56,997 nucleotides of DNA from Ruminiclostridium cellobioparum subsp. termitidis CT1112 (GCF_000350485.1 NZ_AORV01000030.1:1-56997); one strand, 5' to 3'. Numbered from the stretch's first letter, positions 1-8,270 are shown. Notes: a model not told the origin generated them from the letters alone. Made by a program: numbers and translations.

Positions 1-65
1 AGTGTTGGAAAGGGGTTAAACATGGGGTTATATATTTCAATCCACGTTCCTACGAGAGGAACGAC
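1..65 (-). CRISPR. Leader-proximal end of a type I-C CRISPR array
   Basis: Positions 34-65 hold a 32-bp repeat that, read on the minus strand, starts GTCGTTCC, has a GTTCC/GGAAC stem and ends in GTGGATTGAAAT, the usual type I-C repeat form. Positions 1-33 are the first spacer or most of it; the array continues left of the window. The cas operon lies on the same strand immediately upstream of the leader, so this is the newest repeat-spacer unit. Only one repeat is visible, so the call rests on repeat form and cas context. Confidence 0.9.
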
Positions 66-235
66 AGCAAAAATAAACAAAAAAATCAATTTCAATTGTA
101 TAAGTTATACAATATTTAAGCGGTATCAATCGTTTTAACACATAACAAATACAAATAATTACACAATATTTAGAAAATTATATTTAAAATCCGGTGCGAA
201 TGTACCTGGCTTTTAATGTTAACTTTACATTCGCA
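66..235 (-). promoter_or_regulatory. CRISPR leader
   Basis: This is an AT-rich, non-coding stretch between the cas2 stop and the first repeat, the expected place of the array promoter and the adaptation signals. A long inverted repeat (194-204 with 226-236) sits at its cas2-proximal end. I cannot assign a specific promoter or integration-host motif. Confidence 0.7.
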
Positions 236-236
236 C
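194..236. repeat. 11-bp perfect inverted repeat at the cas2/leader junction
   Basis: GTGCGAATGTA (194-204) is perfectly complementary to TACATTCGCAC (226-236), with a 21-nt loop. The distal arm reaches the cas2 stop codon at 236-238. It could be a weak terminator for the cas operon, because a short T-rich run follows on the minus strand, or a structured leader element. The function is not settled by the sequence. Confidence 0.6.
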
Positions 237-526
237 TAAATTATCAAAGTACCTTCGACATCAAAGGACTCTTTGGCACCTATATGCTCAACCTTACTTT
301 TGTATTTATTTCCCAGATAATAAAATCTGAGGCTGTCCTTGTCTTTGTCAATAATTTTTTCTAGCTTATTTTTAACTTCTCTGCACTTTGCTGCATCCAT
401 AACACATTCAAATACAGAATTCTGAACTCGTTGGCCATAGTTGACGCATTGTTTTGCAACACGGCGCAACCGCCTTTTCCCGGTTTCAGTTTCGGTATTC
501 ACATCATAAGTAATAAGTACCAGCAT
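236..526 (-). CDS. cas2: CRISPR-associated endonuclease Cas2
   Basis: Cas2 forms the Cas1-Cas2 integrase that inserts new spacers next to the leader. The protein is about 96 aa with the ferredoxin-like opening MLVLITYDV, in which the Asp is the conserved metal ligand, and the typical QNSVFEC segment. I place the start at 526 rather than the upstream ATG at 544. AGGTGA lies 7 nt before this ATG, and the choice leaves an 8-nt gap to cas1 instead of an overlap. It is the last gene of the operon, directly before the leader. Confidence 0.95.
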   Translation of the reverse strand: MLVLITYDVNTETETGKRRLRRVAKQCVNYGQRVQNSVFECVMDAAKCREVKNKLEKIIDKDKDSLRFYYLGNKYKSKVEHIGAKESFDVEGTLII

Positions 527-534
527 CCAATCAC

Positions 535-1566
535 CTACTTCCACAAAAATGGAGGATATTCATCTAAATCTCCACGAATAAACCTGGCCAGAAGCATTGC
601 CTGAACATACGGCACAAGACCCCATTCCAACTTTTCCTGTAAAAACGGATGGGTTATTTTCTCTTGCTTTCTGCTCTGCCAGGCCTGTAAAATCGTTTTA
701 CGCGCATCATCATCCATTATAACGGCACCATCCTCTTTCTGAGTGAAACCACCAGAATTAACCACCCTCTTATTAATGAGAGAAATTACAAATCTATCTG
801 CAAAAATACAGCGCAGTTCCTCCATTAAATCCAGGGCAAGGGATATTCTTCCCGGTCTGTCCCTGTGCATAAAGCCCACATAGGGATCGAGTCCCACTGT
901 TTCCAATGCCGCTGCAACATCATGTGCAAGCAGCGTATATACAAATGATAGCATTGCATTTAGATTATCAAGAGGAGGGCGCTTGTTCCTTCCGTGAAAG
1001 AAAAATTCCTGTTTTTGTTGAAGTATCAAGTCATTCAAAACACTAAAATACTGGGCTGCAGCCTCTCCCTCGAAACCTCGTAACTCCTCAAGATTTTCAC
1101 TTCCCAGAACAAAGCCTAATGAATTTGCCAATCCAGACGACACCTTTTTAAGCTTATCTGTGTCAAGCCTCTCGGAATAATCTCTTGTTGCACGTTCGAT
1201 AACCCATCTTCCGTTAAAAATCTTACCGAATATAAAATTCCTGGCTATTTTTGTACTATCCTCATTGCTTTCCGATAACCTGTACTGTGCCTTCCTTAAA
1301 GTTACATTTCCCCTGACCTCTCCAACAACCCGTGACAAAAATTTGCCACTCTGTGTCATAAAGCTCAGTGAAATATTTCGTTTTGCGCATGCACCCATCA
1401 ATGCCGGACTGGCACCGGTATAACCAAAGGCAATAATGCTTTCCAGATTGTGCAGAGGAATACGAGCAGCTTCAATGTCTCCTTTCAGAATAACAAGATT
1501 TTCTCCATCCAGAGACAGATAGCTATCCGCTGAAGTTACATAAACAGTATTTAACAGTTTTCTCAT
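535..1566 (-). CDS. cas1: CRISPR-associated endonuclease Cas1 (type I-C)
   Basis: This is the integrase subunit of spacer acquisition, 343 aa, the normal length for the I-C group. The N-terminal beta domain (to about residue 90) is followed by the helical catalytic domain, with the conserved LNAMLSFVYTLL and GLDPYVGFMHRDRPGR segments that contribute the Glu/His/Asp metal ligands. Its start overlaps the cas4 stop by 4 bp, which suggests translational coupling. The reading frame is intact. Confidence 0.97.
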   Translation of the reverse strand: MRKLLNTVYVTSADSYLSLDGENLVILKGDIEAARIPLHNLESIIAFGYTGASPALMGACAKRNISLSFMTQSGKFLSRVVGEVRGNVTLRKAQYRLSESNEDSTKIARNFIFGKIFNGRWVIERATRDYSERLDTDKLKKVSSGLANSLGFVLGSENLEELRGFEGEAAAQYFSVLNDLILQQKQEFFFHGRNKRPPLDNLNAMLSFVYTLLAHDVAAALETVGLDPYVGFMHRDRPGRISLALDLMEELRCIFADRFVISLINKRVVNSGGFTQKEDGAVIMDDDARKTILQAWQSRKQEKITHPFLQEKLEWGLVPYVQAMLLARFIRGDLDEYPPFLWK

Positions 1567-2231
1567 TCTTCTACCTCTTTAAGGCTGTCTTTAATATATT
1601 TTGATACTGAAGGATTCTTGCACAGCCTAGGCAGGCAAATATCTGCCAACGAACATGCCTTGCAGCTCTTAGATATCTTTGCCTTAGGTGTATATCTCCT
1701 ATTATACAATTCATGCATCTCATGCAAAGTGTCCCTTACCCGTTCACGCAAATCCGTATCCAGCACGGCTTTAAGCCTGTGCCTTGTCTCACCGTAGAAC
1801 ATATATGCTTCCTTTATTTCACACAAAAGCATCTCTTCAAGGCACATAGCCTGTCCGCATAATTGCAATATATCCGCTTCATTTTCCTTTGGCTTTCCGC
1901 GTTTATACTCCACCGGTACAGGTTTGTACAAGCCTTCTCTGCCGAATATGGTCACACCGTCGGCACATCTATGCAGTTCTACAATGTCACATACCCCGCT
2001 TACTCCCAGTGTCCTGGAGAAAACAGCCATGCCTCTGGAAATAATAATGTCTCCTCTTTTTTCAGAGAAGCCGTCGTCATGTGCCTTCTCATGAAGTATG
2101 TTTCCTTCAACAGTTCTCAAATTTTCCTGCCACTGCTGTTCAATATGTATTAGTGCCCACTGCCTCCTGCAAAAAGCAAAGTGCTGAATGCCGGATAAGA
2201 GCAGGAAGTCTTCTTCGTTATATTCCATCAT
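1563..2231 (-). CDS. cas4: CRISPR-associated exonuclease Cas4
   Basis: Cas4 trims prespacers and selects those with the correct PAM together with Cas1-Cas2. The 222-aa protein has the expected layout: an N-terminal Cys (residue 21, in FAFCRRQW), a RecB-like nuclease core with PVEYKRGKPK around residue 110, and three C-terminal cysteines (KSCKACSLADICLP) that complete the Fe-S cluster site. The start codon overlaps the cas7 stop as ATGA. It is a standard member of I-C operons. Confidence 0.95.
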   Translation of the reverse strand: MMEYNEEDFLLLSGIQHFAFCRRQWALIHIEQQWQENLRTVEGNILHEKAHDDGFSEKRGDIIISRGMAVFSRTLGVSGVCDIVELHRCADGVTIFGREGLYKPVPVEYKRGKPKENEADILQLCGQAMCLEEMLLCEIKEAYMFYGETRHRLKAVLDTDLRERVRDTLHEMHELYNRRYTPKAKISKSCKACSLADICLPRLCKNPSVSKYIKDSLKEVEE

Positions 2232-3112
2232 ATCTTTCTTATTAATTCTACTCCTGCCGGAATAGCTTTCTCATCAACAGTCACAATATAATCATCAAAG
2301 CTCCTTGGAGGATTGCTTTCATCTTTTCTGGCTATAGAAACAGTATCAAAAAGCTTGTATGCAGGACAATTTCCAAACTCGCTGTCATGCTTGAAAACAA
2401 TCAATTCCCTAACAGACATATTTCCTCTGGCTGCCGAATGCTCGTGTTCAAACATATTTATGACAGCATCCCAAAACAGGTTTAAGTCATCCTCAGTGAA
2501 TCCAGTTGTCTTTTTCGCCAAATTTGCAGAAATATATCCGTCAACCCTGTAAAGGGCATATGGTATTATGTACTTTCTTCCCATTTCAGTTTCTTTTTTT
2601 GCAGCGTCTTTCTCAGTAGTCGCAACAACCCTTGTTATAGCTATTTCCTGCTGTACTATAGGATCTATGCTCCTGGCAAAGCCTATTTGAACAGGACCTC
2701 TGACCTGCCCACAATTCAGTTTTGCTTTTACAAATGTAGTCATTACAGCTCCAAAGGTTCTGATATCAAAGAAATTTTTACACATAAAATCTTTGATTTT
2801 AACATCAATATCTTCTTTCTTTGACTGTGCTTCCTTCTCATCTGAAATTCCCAGATAAGCAAATGCCTCTCTATCGCTTCGTTCTAAAGGAGAACCATCT
2901 TTGATGTATATCCTGTATCCCGGACGCTCTTCTTTAATTGTTTCAATATAGTTTCTTATCTTTCTCTTCAAGCAAACATCCGTGACAATTCCGTATCCGG
3001 TTTCAGGATCAATTCTCGGCATATTTCCTGCATCAGGATCTCCATTAGGGTTACCGTTTTTTACTTCAAATAAAATTGTAAATTCGTACCTGTTCATAAT
3101 AATTTCACTCAT
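2228..3112 (-). CDS. cas7: Cascade backbone protein Cas7 (Csd2, type I-C)
   Basis: Cas7 forms the helical backbone that coats the crRNA spacer in the I-C Cascade, creating the kinks at every sixth base. The 294-aa protein opens with the family hallmark FEVKNGNPNGDPDAGN and contains the FFDIRTFGAV and GPVQIGFARSIDPI segments of Csd2. AAGGAGA lies 8 nt before the chosen ATG. It is tightly packed with cas8c upstream (2 nt) and cas4 downstream (overlap). Confidence 0.96.
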   Translation of the reverse strand: MSEIIMNRYEFTILFEVKNGNPNGDPDAGNMPRIDPETGYGIVTDVCLKRKIRNYIETIKEERPGYRIYIKDGSPLERSDREAFAYLGISDEKEAQSKKEDIDVKIKDFMCKNFFDIRTFGAVMTTFVKAKLNCGQVRGPVQIGFARSIDPIVQQEIAITRVVATTEKDAAKKETEMGRKYIIPYALYRVDGYISANLAKKTTGFTEDDLNLFWDAVINMFEHEHSAARGNMSVRELIVFKHDSEFGNCPAYKLFDTVSIARKDESNPPRSFDDYIVTVDEKAIPAGVELIRKI

Positions 3113-3114
3113 TT

Positions 3115-4905
3115 TTAATTCTCCTTTTCATCATTCTTTTTATATAGCGCATTCTTCTGGTGGTAATAACCTAAAACAAAAACTCCTTGTTCTTCAAGTA
3201 ACAAGTGTGCTGGAAATGGATTCTTCTCAATATCAAGAATATCTAAAATCTTAGACATTTTCTTATCATTTGCTTTTCCATAACCATCCTTTGAAGACTT
3301 AGAAATGTGATGCTGGGAAAGGCGTAATAAAATTGGAAATACTGAAGCCGGAGTTGCACATGCCGAAGTAAAATATCTATCCTTAATTGTAGAATTCAAT
3401 TTACTCTCACTGGCATCCTGCTGAGCTTTTTCCAAAACAGCAAAAAGTCTGCCTAACACATAGGCCCTGTTGTTACTTTGTTCATTTAGTGACACTGTTA
3501 AAACCTCCTTGAATTTATTTGAATTTCTTAAAAGATATGCTTTAATAATAGCAGCTTTATGATGGTTAATAGAATGTTCAGCGCGGATTCTGAGCATTAT
3601 GGAATTGAATAATGCCGCGGGATAGTGTGAACCTGTCAGAATCGCTCTGAGAACGGCTCCCGCAAGTATTGGGGAGGCTGACTTATCATTTGACTTTGGA
3701 GAAACAGTCTCATTCAATAGTCTCCATAATGAAAATAAATCCTGTTCGTCCTGAAACTGTTTTTCCATACGCAAATCTTCATAATGCCTGGATACTTTTT
3801 CAATGAAATCTCCAAAACTGTTTACAGTAAAAAAGCGTATGGATAATCTGGCTGCATTTGGTGCAAGACCTAAAATATAAAATTTTACATTTTTGTTAAA
3901 ACCACTTGAATAATCACCTATGACTGCTCCATTTGATATTTTTTCAAAAATTGCTTTTACTTCATCTACTGCGCCCTTATCTCTTTCAAACTTTGAATTA
4001 TCACCATCTTTGAGTTCATCAGGGTCAATAAACATAGAGGCAAAATCCTGATAATACCTTTGAGGACTTTCGGCCCAAAAAACCACAGTAGTATCGCCCA
4101 AATATTGTTTATGCTGATTGTCGGAAAGCATACTGTTTAAAACAGTAGTATAGGCAAATGCGGCATATTCACTCACAGGAGCATTCAGCCCTTGTTCTTT
4201 TTCCCTTCCATAGGATTCATAGGCTCTATCATTAAATGATACTATCGCCGCTCCAACGCTTTGAGCACCTCTGACACCTTTAATATTGGGATGAAGCCTA
4301 GCTACATTTGCATACTCACCACAGTCCAGACACCACATTTTTTTTGAACCTTCAGAATTATTCTTATATTCTTCCCATGCTTTTAAAATAGTCTTATTTT
4401 TGTGAATATCCCCTACTCCGTCAAGTCTGAATACAATATTTGCACCTGTATAAAGGTCTTCCAAATAGTCCTTTAATGCAATATGGCTTGACGCATTATT
4501 AACATCCCACTTATTTACAAAATTTAAAAGTGCCTTTGCTTCAGTACATTCAACATTATTAAGTATTTTGTTGTGAAGTTCTCTGAAGGCTTCAAAGCAC
4601 TTTTTTGTTCTATCCGGCTTGCCATTGTTGTCTATTCCCAGGGTATAACTGGAATTTTCACATAGAAAGTTAGATTTAATACCAACCGATTTTTTCTCCT
4701 GTTCAGGTACTATAATTCTCTGCGGAACCAGCTTCTTGCCATTTCCACTTGGTATCTTCAAAGGTATTACTCCAAGCAATTCTCCTTCCTTTGAGATATT
4801 CAGCGCATAGGATACACCGGTTCTGCTATATCCAAGCCTCGGTATATCACTATTTTCGTCCTCTGCCAAAATCTCATAATATCTCACTAACGATTGTAAA
4901 ATCAA
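3115..4905 (-). CDS. cas8c: Cascade large subunit Cas8c (Csd1)
   Basis: This large subunit recognises the PAM and helps recruit Cas3. At 596 aa it is of normal size for Csd1, with the family segments around MWCLDCGEYANVARLHPNIKG and the VLRAILTGSHYPAALFN region in the C-terminal half. In I-C systems the 3' end of this gene usually also yields Cas11c by internal initiation; I did not resolve that start. It lies between cas5c and cas7 with gaps of only 2-4 nt. Confidence 0.95.
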   Translation of the reverse strand: MILQSLVRYYEILAEDENSDIPRLGYSRTGVSYALNISKEGELLGVIPLKIPSGNGKKLVPQRIIVPEQEKKSVGIKSNFLCENSSYTLGIDNNGKPDRTKKCFEAFRELHNKILNNVECTEAKALLNFVNKWDVNNASSHIALKDYLEDLYTGANIVFRLDGVGDIHKNKTILKAWEEYKNNSEGSKKMWCLDCGEYANVARLHPNIKGVRGAQSVGAAIVSFNDRAYESYGREKEQGLNAPVSEYAAFAYTTVLNSMLSDNQHKQYLGDTTVVFWAESPQRYYQDFASMFIDPDELKDGDNSKFERDKGAVDEVKAIFEKISNGAVIGDYSSGFNKNVKFYILGLAPNAARLSIRFFTVNSFGDFIEKVSRHYEDLRMEKQFQDEQDLFSLWRLLNETVSPKSNDKSASPILAGAVLRAILTGSHYPAALFNSIMLRIRAEHSINHHKAAIIKAYLLRNSNKFKEVLTVSLNEQSNNRAYVLGRLFAVLEKAQQDASESKLNSTIKDRYFTSACATPASVFPILLRLSQHHISKSSKDGYGKANDKKMSKILDILDIEKNPFPAHLLLEEQGVFVLGYYHQKNALYKKNDEKEN

Positions 4906-4909
4906 TTTA

Positions 4910-5566
4910 TCACCCCACTTTATCTATATTTTTCAAATCAATAACACCATTCACCATTTTTGCCCTGAAAAAAACCGGATAAATATTTTCAGGATCGCTA
5001 AAATCCATATCATATAGCATAAAGCCCAAATCCTGTTCTCCTAAATAACTTGGTTTGATTCTTTCGCCTTCAATCAGTTTAAAATTTGCGGGAAACTCTC
5101 GGCACCCAAAACATGGGGCATGATAGCACTGTCCGGTTCTCATTCTTCGCAATGCAATATTATAGTGCTTCTCAACAGTATCTCCTTCCTCCGCCTTGTC
5201 GGTCATTTCAAAATGAGCCTCAATAGCATAGCGCACATCCTTTAGAACCATAGCTGCTCTTTGTTGCCTCTGTTCATTGGTATTTATAAAATCAATGGTT
5301 TTTGTTCCATCCATAAGTGCCTTTGCGTTTGACTTTAAAATTTTCCCATTAACCTCATTTCTTCTGATATTGGTAAATTGTATTTTGTTGTAAACATGGA
5401 TCTTATCTATAATCCATTTTATGGCCGGTTTCCAGTAGATAGCTTCAATCAATCCCCTTGCAGCAGACGGAGTAATTACATCATAACTCACTCGTTCAAC
5501 CTTCATTTCAGGCCTAGTAAATAAGGCATAGTCACCCCAAACCTCCAATTTAATTCCAAAACCCAT
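4910..5566 (-). CDS. cas5c: Cas5c, crRNA-processing subunit of type I-C Cascade
   Basis: In type I-C systems there is no Cas6. Cas5c cuts the repeat below its stem and holds the 5' handle. The 218-aa protein has the N-terminal KLEVWGDYALFTRPEMKVE strand and the conserved YDVITPSAARGLIEAIYWKPA segment. This matters for the orphan repeat at 8215, because only the handle half of the repeat, not the Cas5c stem, is preserved there. It sits 12 nt after cas3 behind a good AGGAGG site. Confidence 0.95.
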   Translation of the reverse strand: MGFGIKLEVWGDYALFTRPEMKVERVSYDVITPSAARGLIEAIYWKPAIKWIIDKIHVYNKIQFTNIRRNEVNGKILKSNAKALMDGTKTIDFINTNEQRQQRAAMVLKDVRYAIEAHFEMTDKAEEGDTVEKHYNIALRRMRTGQCYHAPCFGCREFPANFKLIEGERIKPSYLGEQDLGFMLYDMDFSDPENIYPVFFRAKMVNGVIDLKNIDKVG

Positions 5567-5578
5567 TTTTTATCCTCC

Positions 5579-7780
5579 TTAAATATAAATTCCTATCCCG
5601 GTTTCTTCTGTTATTTTTAGCCCTGTATCTTTATCATATAAATCCTTGAATAAATCCTTTTTCAAAATAGCACTTTCCTTACTGGTAATTCCGCCATTGG
5701 ATATAAAATCAAAGGCACCCATGCCAAACAGACTTTTAAACTCATTCTCGTATATGCCCACTGTATATGGCTGAAGTGAACGCAAAATACCTGATTTATA
5801 GTCTGAATATCTTAATTTTTCAATAAGCTCGCACGCCTTTTCATCATACGGAATTATGACGGGTATCGTGGTATTTTCAATCAGTTTAAAATCATATGCT
5901 ATGTCCTCAAAGCAAAAATTAAAATTAATGGCATCACGTTCCAGCCTGTCTGTTATTTTTTTTACATCTATACCTTCGCCCGTTAATTCATACAGCTCAT
6001 TGAAATATGCTTCTATTGCACTTGGTGAACTTATGTCCTCAAAATTACGTATTATGCTTTCTGCCGCACCAATAGGACGTTTGAATGCTTCGGGCTGGTG
6101 CTGTACAAATTCCTTTTCAGGTATGAATACATGCACTTTTCCTTTAACCAGCCTGCCATCCACTTTAAGCCGTCCTTCCCTGTTGCATCTTCCGGTAGCT
6201 TGAATGATGCCATCCAAGCCGGACATTACTCTGAATACCGTTGGAAAATCAACATCCACACCTGCCTCAATCAGTCTTGTTGAGCAAACCCGGCAAGGCA
6301 GCTTATCTTTTAATCTTTGCTTAATGGTTCGTACTATTTCTTTCCTATGTACAGGACACATCAGCGTAGATAAATGGAAGGAACTTTCTTTTTCAAGCAT
6401 AGAAAATACCTTTAATGCATGCTTTCTGGTATTAACAATGCAAAGTACCTGCTCCTTTTTATTCAGTTCTTGAGCAAGGATATTGCTTTCAATTACATTG
6501 CGTGTGATTATTTCAGTTCTCTTAAAAACATCATAAAGAGCAGCATGGTTTTCGCATATATCGATAGGCTTCAACTCTTTAAAATATTTGTCGAAAGGAG
6601 GTTGCGTAGCACTACACATAACAACTGTTGAGTTGAAATTTTGAACTAATTGTTTTATAGCTTCTATGCATGGTTTTAGATAATCTATTGGCAGCATCTG
6701 CACCTCATCAAAAATGACGATGCTGTTGGCAATATTATGGAGCTTACGGCAGCGTGAAGGTTTATGAGCAAATAAGGACTCAAAAAACTGTACATTTGTT
6801 GTAACAATAAAAGGCATATCCCAGTTTTCAGAACTCAGCTTTAATTTATTTTTTATCTTGCCTTCATCATCGTCAAAATCAAAATTCGAATGATGTTCAA
6901 GTACATTATCCTCTCCAAATATATCCTTGAATTCTCTGGCTGTCTGCTCAATAATGCTGGTATATGGAATTACATAAATTATTCTTTTCATAGAATTTTC
7001 TATAAGATGGTTTATTGCAAAGGCAAGGGAGCTGAGAGTTTTTCCTCCCCCTGTAGGAACGGTAAGATTAAATAAATTTTTGTCAAGCCTGGCCTTCTCT
7101 ATACAGTCATCTAATATTTTTTTACGGTATTCATTAATCAAACCATCACTATTAAAACCACTAAGCTTGGTATTTAATTGTTTACGGAATGATTTAAAGT
7201 CATAATTAGAACTTCTGTCTACTGAATTATTACTCATAAATGCTTCGGTATCCAGAAAATCAGCGTCAACCAGACAGGAATAAATAAATCTTATATAGAA
7301 CGAAAGAATAAATCCAATATTATTTTTACTGTAATGTCTGATATCAGGTGTAGCAGGAATACTTATTTCCTTTAAATCTACTTCATTAAAAAACTGGTCA
7401 TAAGCCGGAAAATCTTTTGGTAACTTATTGAGCCTTGCATTTAACGTCCTCTCTATACCAACATCTGTTATAGATCCATAATTTGGTAACCCCGAATGAT
7501 GCCCAGCAATGCAGTATGACATAATCCTTCCAAATTTATTAATTTTAGCTGCTTCCTTAGCACCGGCAGTTGAGTGGTCACACTTTTTACCGCCTTCTGA
7601 AATTCTTTTTTGAAATTCCTTGGAGTATTTTCCTATATCGTGCAAAAGTGCAGCCGTATATGCGTAATCATCCCCATTGAACGGATTGGCAAACTCTCTG
7701 GCCATTTTGGCAGTATTTATAAGATGCACTTTTATACTTTGTTCAGCACCGTCACTTTCTCTTTTATGAGCAATGAACAT
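5579..7780 (-). CDS. cas3: CRISPR-associated helicase-nuclease Cas3
   Basis: Cas3 is recruited by target-bound Cascade and unwinds and degrades DNA. The 733-aa protein starts with an HD nuclease domain (LLHDIGK, H47-D48; AGHHSG near 95) followed by a superfamily 2 helicase: PTGGGKT (Walker A, about 245), FDEVQML (motif II), SATQPP (motif III) and ATGRCNREG (motif VI). All motifs look intact. The start ATG is preceded by AGGAGA at 7790-7795. First cas gene of the operon, with about 350 bp of unusual upstream DNA. Confidence 0.97.
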   Translation of the reverse strand: MFIAHKRESDGAEQSIKVHLINTAKMAREFANPFNGDDYAYTAALLHDIGKYSKEFQKRISEGGKKCDHSTAGAKEAAKINKFGRIMSYCIAGHHSGLPNYGSITDVGIERTLNARLNKLPKDFPAYDQFFNEVDLKEISIPATPDIRHYSKNNIGFILSFYIRFIYSCLVDADFLDTEAFMSNNSVDRSSNYDFKSFRKQLNTKLSGFNSDGLINEYRKKILDDCIEKARLDKNLFNLTVPTGGGKTLSSLAFAINHLIENSMKRIIYVIPYTSIIEQTAREFKDIFGEDNVLEHHSNFDFDDDEGKIKNKLKLSSENWDMPFIVTTNVQFFESLFAHKPSRCRKLHNIANSIVIFDEVQMLPIDYLKPCIEAIKQLVQNFNSTVVMCSATQPPFDKYFKELKPIDICENHAALYDVFKRTEIITRNVIESNILAQELNKKEQVLCIVNTRKHALKVFSMLEKESSFHLSTLMCPVHRKEIVRTIKQRLKDKLPCRVCSTRLIEAGVDVDFPTVFRVMSGLDGIIQATGRCNREGRLKVDGRLVKGKVHVFIPEKEFVQHQPEAFKRPIGAAESIIRNFEDISSPSAIEAYFNELYELTGEGIDVKKITDRLERDAINFNFCFEDIAYDFKLIENTTIPVIIPYDEKACELIEKLRYSDYKSGILRSLQPYTVGIYENEFKSLFGMGAFDFISNGGITSKESAILKKDLFKDLYDKDTGLKITEETGIGIYI

Positions 7781-7831
7781 ATAGCTTTCTCCTATGGATT
7801 ATTCTTTAATATCTTCTAAATTATTACTTAT

Positions 7832-7859
7832 TTTATATTATAAACTGTTTTTTTGACAA
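7832..7859 (-). promoter_or_regulatory. Candidate cas3-proximal promoter
   Basis: On the minus strand TTGTCA (7854-7859) and TATAAA (7832-7837) are separated by 16 bp, placing transcription about 45 nt upstream of the cas3 ATG. If used, it would give cas3 a promoter separate from the one at 8143-8171 that the crRNA-like RNA appears to target. The region is AT-rich, so chance matches are possible. Confidence 0.45.
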
Positions 7860-7957
7860 ATCAATTAGGTAACCATAAATGATGCTAATTATTTCTTAAT
7901 TCTATATTATGAATAGCAGATATTCATTTTTTTAATAAACCTTTTTATTATCTCAAT

Positions 7958-8089
7958 TTAAAATTTAATGGTGATTAAATTTATTTCAATACTGAATTGC
8001 TGTAAATATATTTTTAATATTGACACTTCAATATATCTTGTTAATATAGAGACAAAAATGTAAACTACTTCTGTATTACTAAATCGCAT
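7958..8089 (-). CDS. Small ORF (43 aa) between the crRNA-targeted promoter and cas3
   Basis: This short ORF has not been recognised as any family. It starts at an ATG 6 nt after AAGGAGAA (8096-8101), among the best ribosome sites in the window, and begins MRFSNTEVVYIFVSILTRYI. The peptide is hydrophobic and basic with no cysteine. A candidate promoter (-10 at 8143-8148) would begin transcription about 46 nt upstream, giving a normal leader. Its position, just downstream of the promoter matched by the crRNA-like RNA, fits either a leader peptide of the cas operon or a CreT-like toxin held off by Cascade. The strong ribosome site is the main evidence for translation; AT-rich DNA can produce such ORFs by chance. 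Confidence 0.5.
   Translation of the reverse strand: MRFSNTEVVYIFVSILTRYIEVSILKIYLQQFSIEINLITIKF
8020..8047 (+). promoter_or_regulatory. Candidate plus-strand promoter upstream of the crRNA-like RNA
   Basis: TTGACA (8020-8025) and TAATAT (8042-8047) are spaced by 16 bp and point toward the orphan repeat at 8215. It could drive a precursor of the crRNA-like RNA, although weaker -10-like sequences (such as TATAAA at 8184-8189) lie closer to the repeat. It runs antisense to the 43-codon ORF. Confidence 0.35.
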
Positions 8090-8131
8090 CAAGTTCTCCT
8101 TCTCACTCATCTTTTCTAATCATGATGAACA

Positions 8132-8153
8132 TTCAATAAAATATTATATGGTA
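8132..8153 (+). promoter_or_regulatory. PAM and protospacer-like site matched by the orphan crRNA-like RNA
   Basis: TTC (8132-8134), the type I-C PAM, is followed by a site (8135-8153) that matches the spacer at 8232-8250 in 16 of 19 positions. The only mismatches are positions 6, 12 and 18. After position 19 the match ends. Limited pairing of this kind is known to allow Cascade binding without Cas3 cleavage. The site covers the -10 box (8143-8148) of a minus-strand promoter. Confidence 0.75.
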
Positions 8154-8171
8154 GTATATGGAATATTTAAA
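8143..8171 (-). promoter_or_regulatory. Minus-strand promoter overlapped by the crRNA-like target
   Basis: A perfect TATAAT (8143-8148) lies 17 bp from TTTAAA (8166-8171; a weak -35). Transcription would start near 8136 and run into the 43-codon ORF and then cas3. The -10 box is entirely inside the protospacer-like site 8135-8153, so a bound Cascade would occlude it. Confidence 0.6.
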
Positions 8172-8210
8172 TTAATTGTGACATATAAATAATATTATTA
8201 AATCTTAGTG

Positions 8211-8270
8211 TTGGGGAACGTGGATTGAAATAATAATATATTTTATGGGAAATAGAAAAATGCTTATTAG
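8211..8270 (+). ncRNA. crRNA-like regulatory RNA (degenerate lone repeat plus spacer)
   Basis: Positions 8215-8231 match the last 17 nt of the array repeat (GGAACGTGGATTGAAAT) exactly, including the whole 5' handle, while the first half of the repeat is lost. The following spacer (from 8232) matches the promoter site at 8135-8153. A sequence starting GTCGT at 8271, 39 nt after the handle, may be a decayed downstream repeat. The unit is divergent from the cas operon and outside the array. By analogy with CreR and CreA RNAs of other CRISPR subtypes, it would guide Cascade to a promoter. RNA ends are estimates. Confidence 0.72.

Noticed and set aside
7832-7859. Spacer of the crRNA-like RNA also targeting the cas3-proximal promoter
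   Set aside because: No TTC-flanked site with a similar match was found there on either strand.
7910-7935. Plus-strand hairpin with T-run (ATGAATA/TATTCAT)
   Set aside because: The stem is AT-only and no plus-strand gene ends here, so a terminator role is not convincing, although it could stop antisense transcription.
8215-8231. Orphan repeat as a meaningless leftover of an old array
   Set aside because: The spacer next to it matches a PAM-flanked promoter site with mismatches only at every sixth position, which a random relic would not show.
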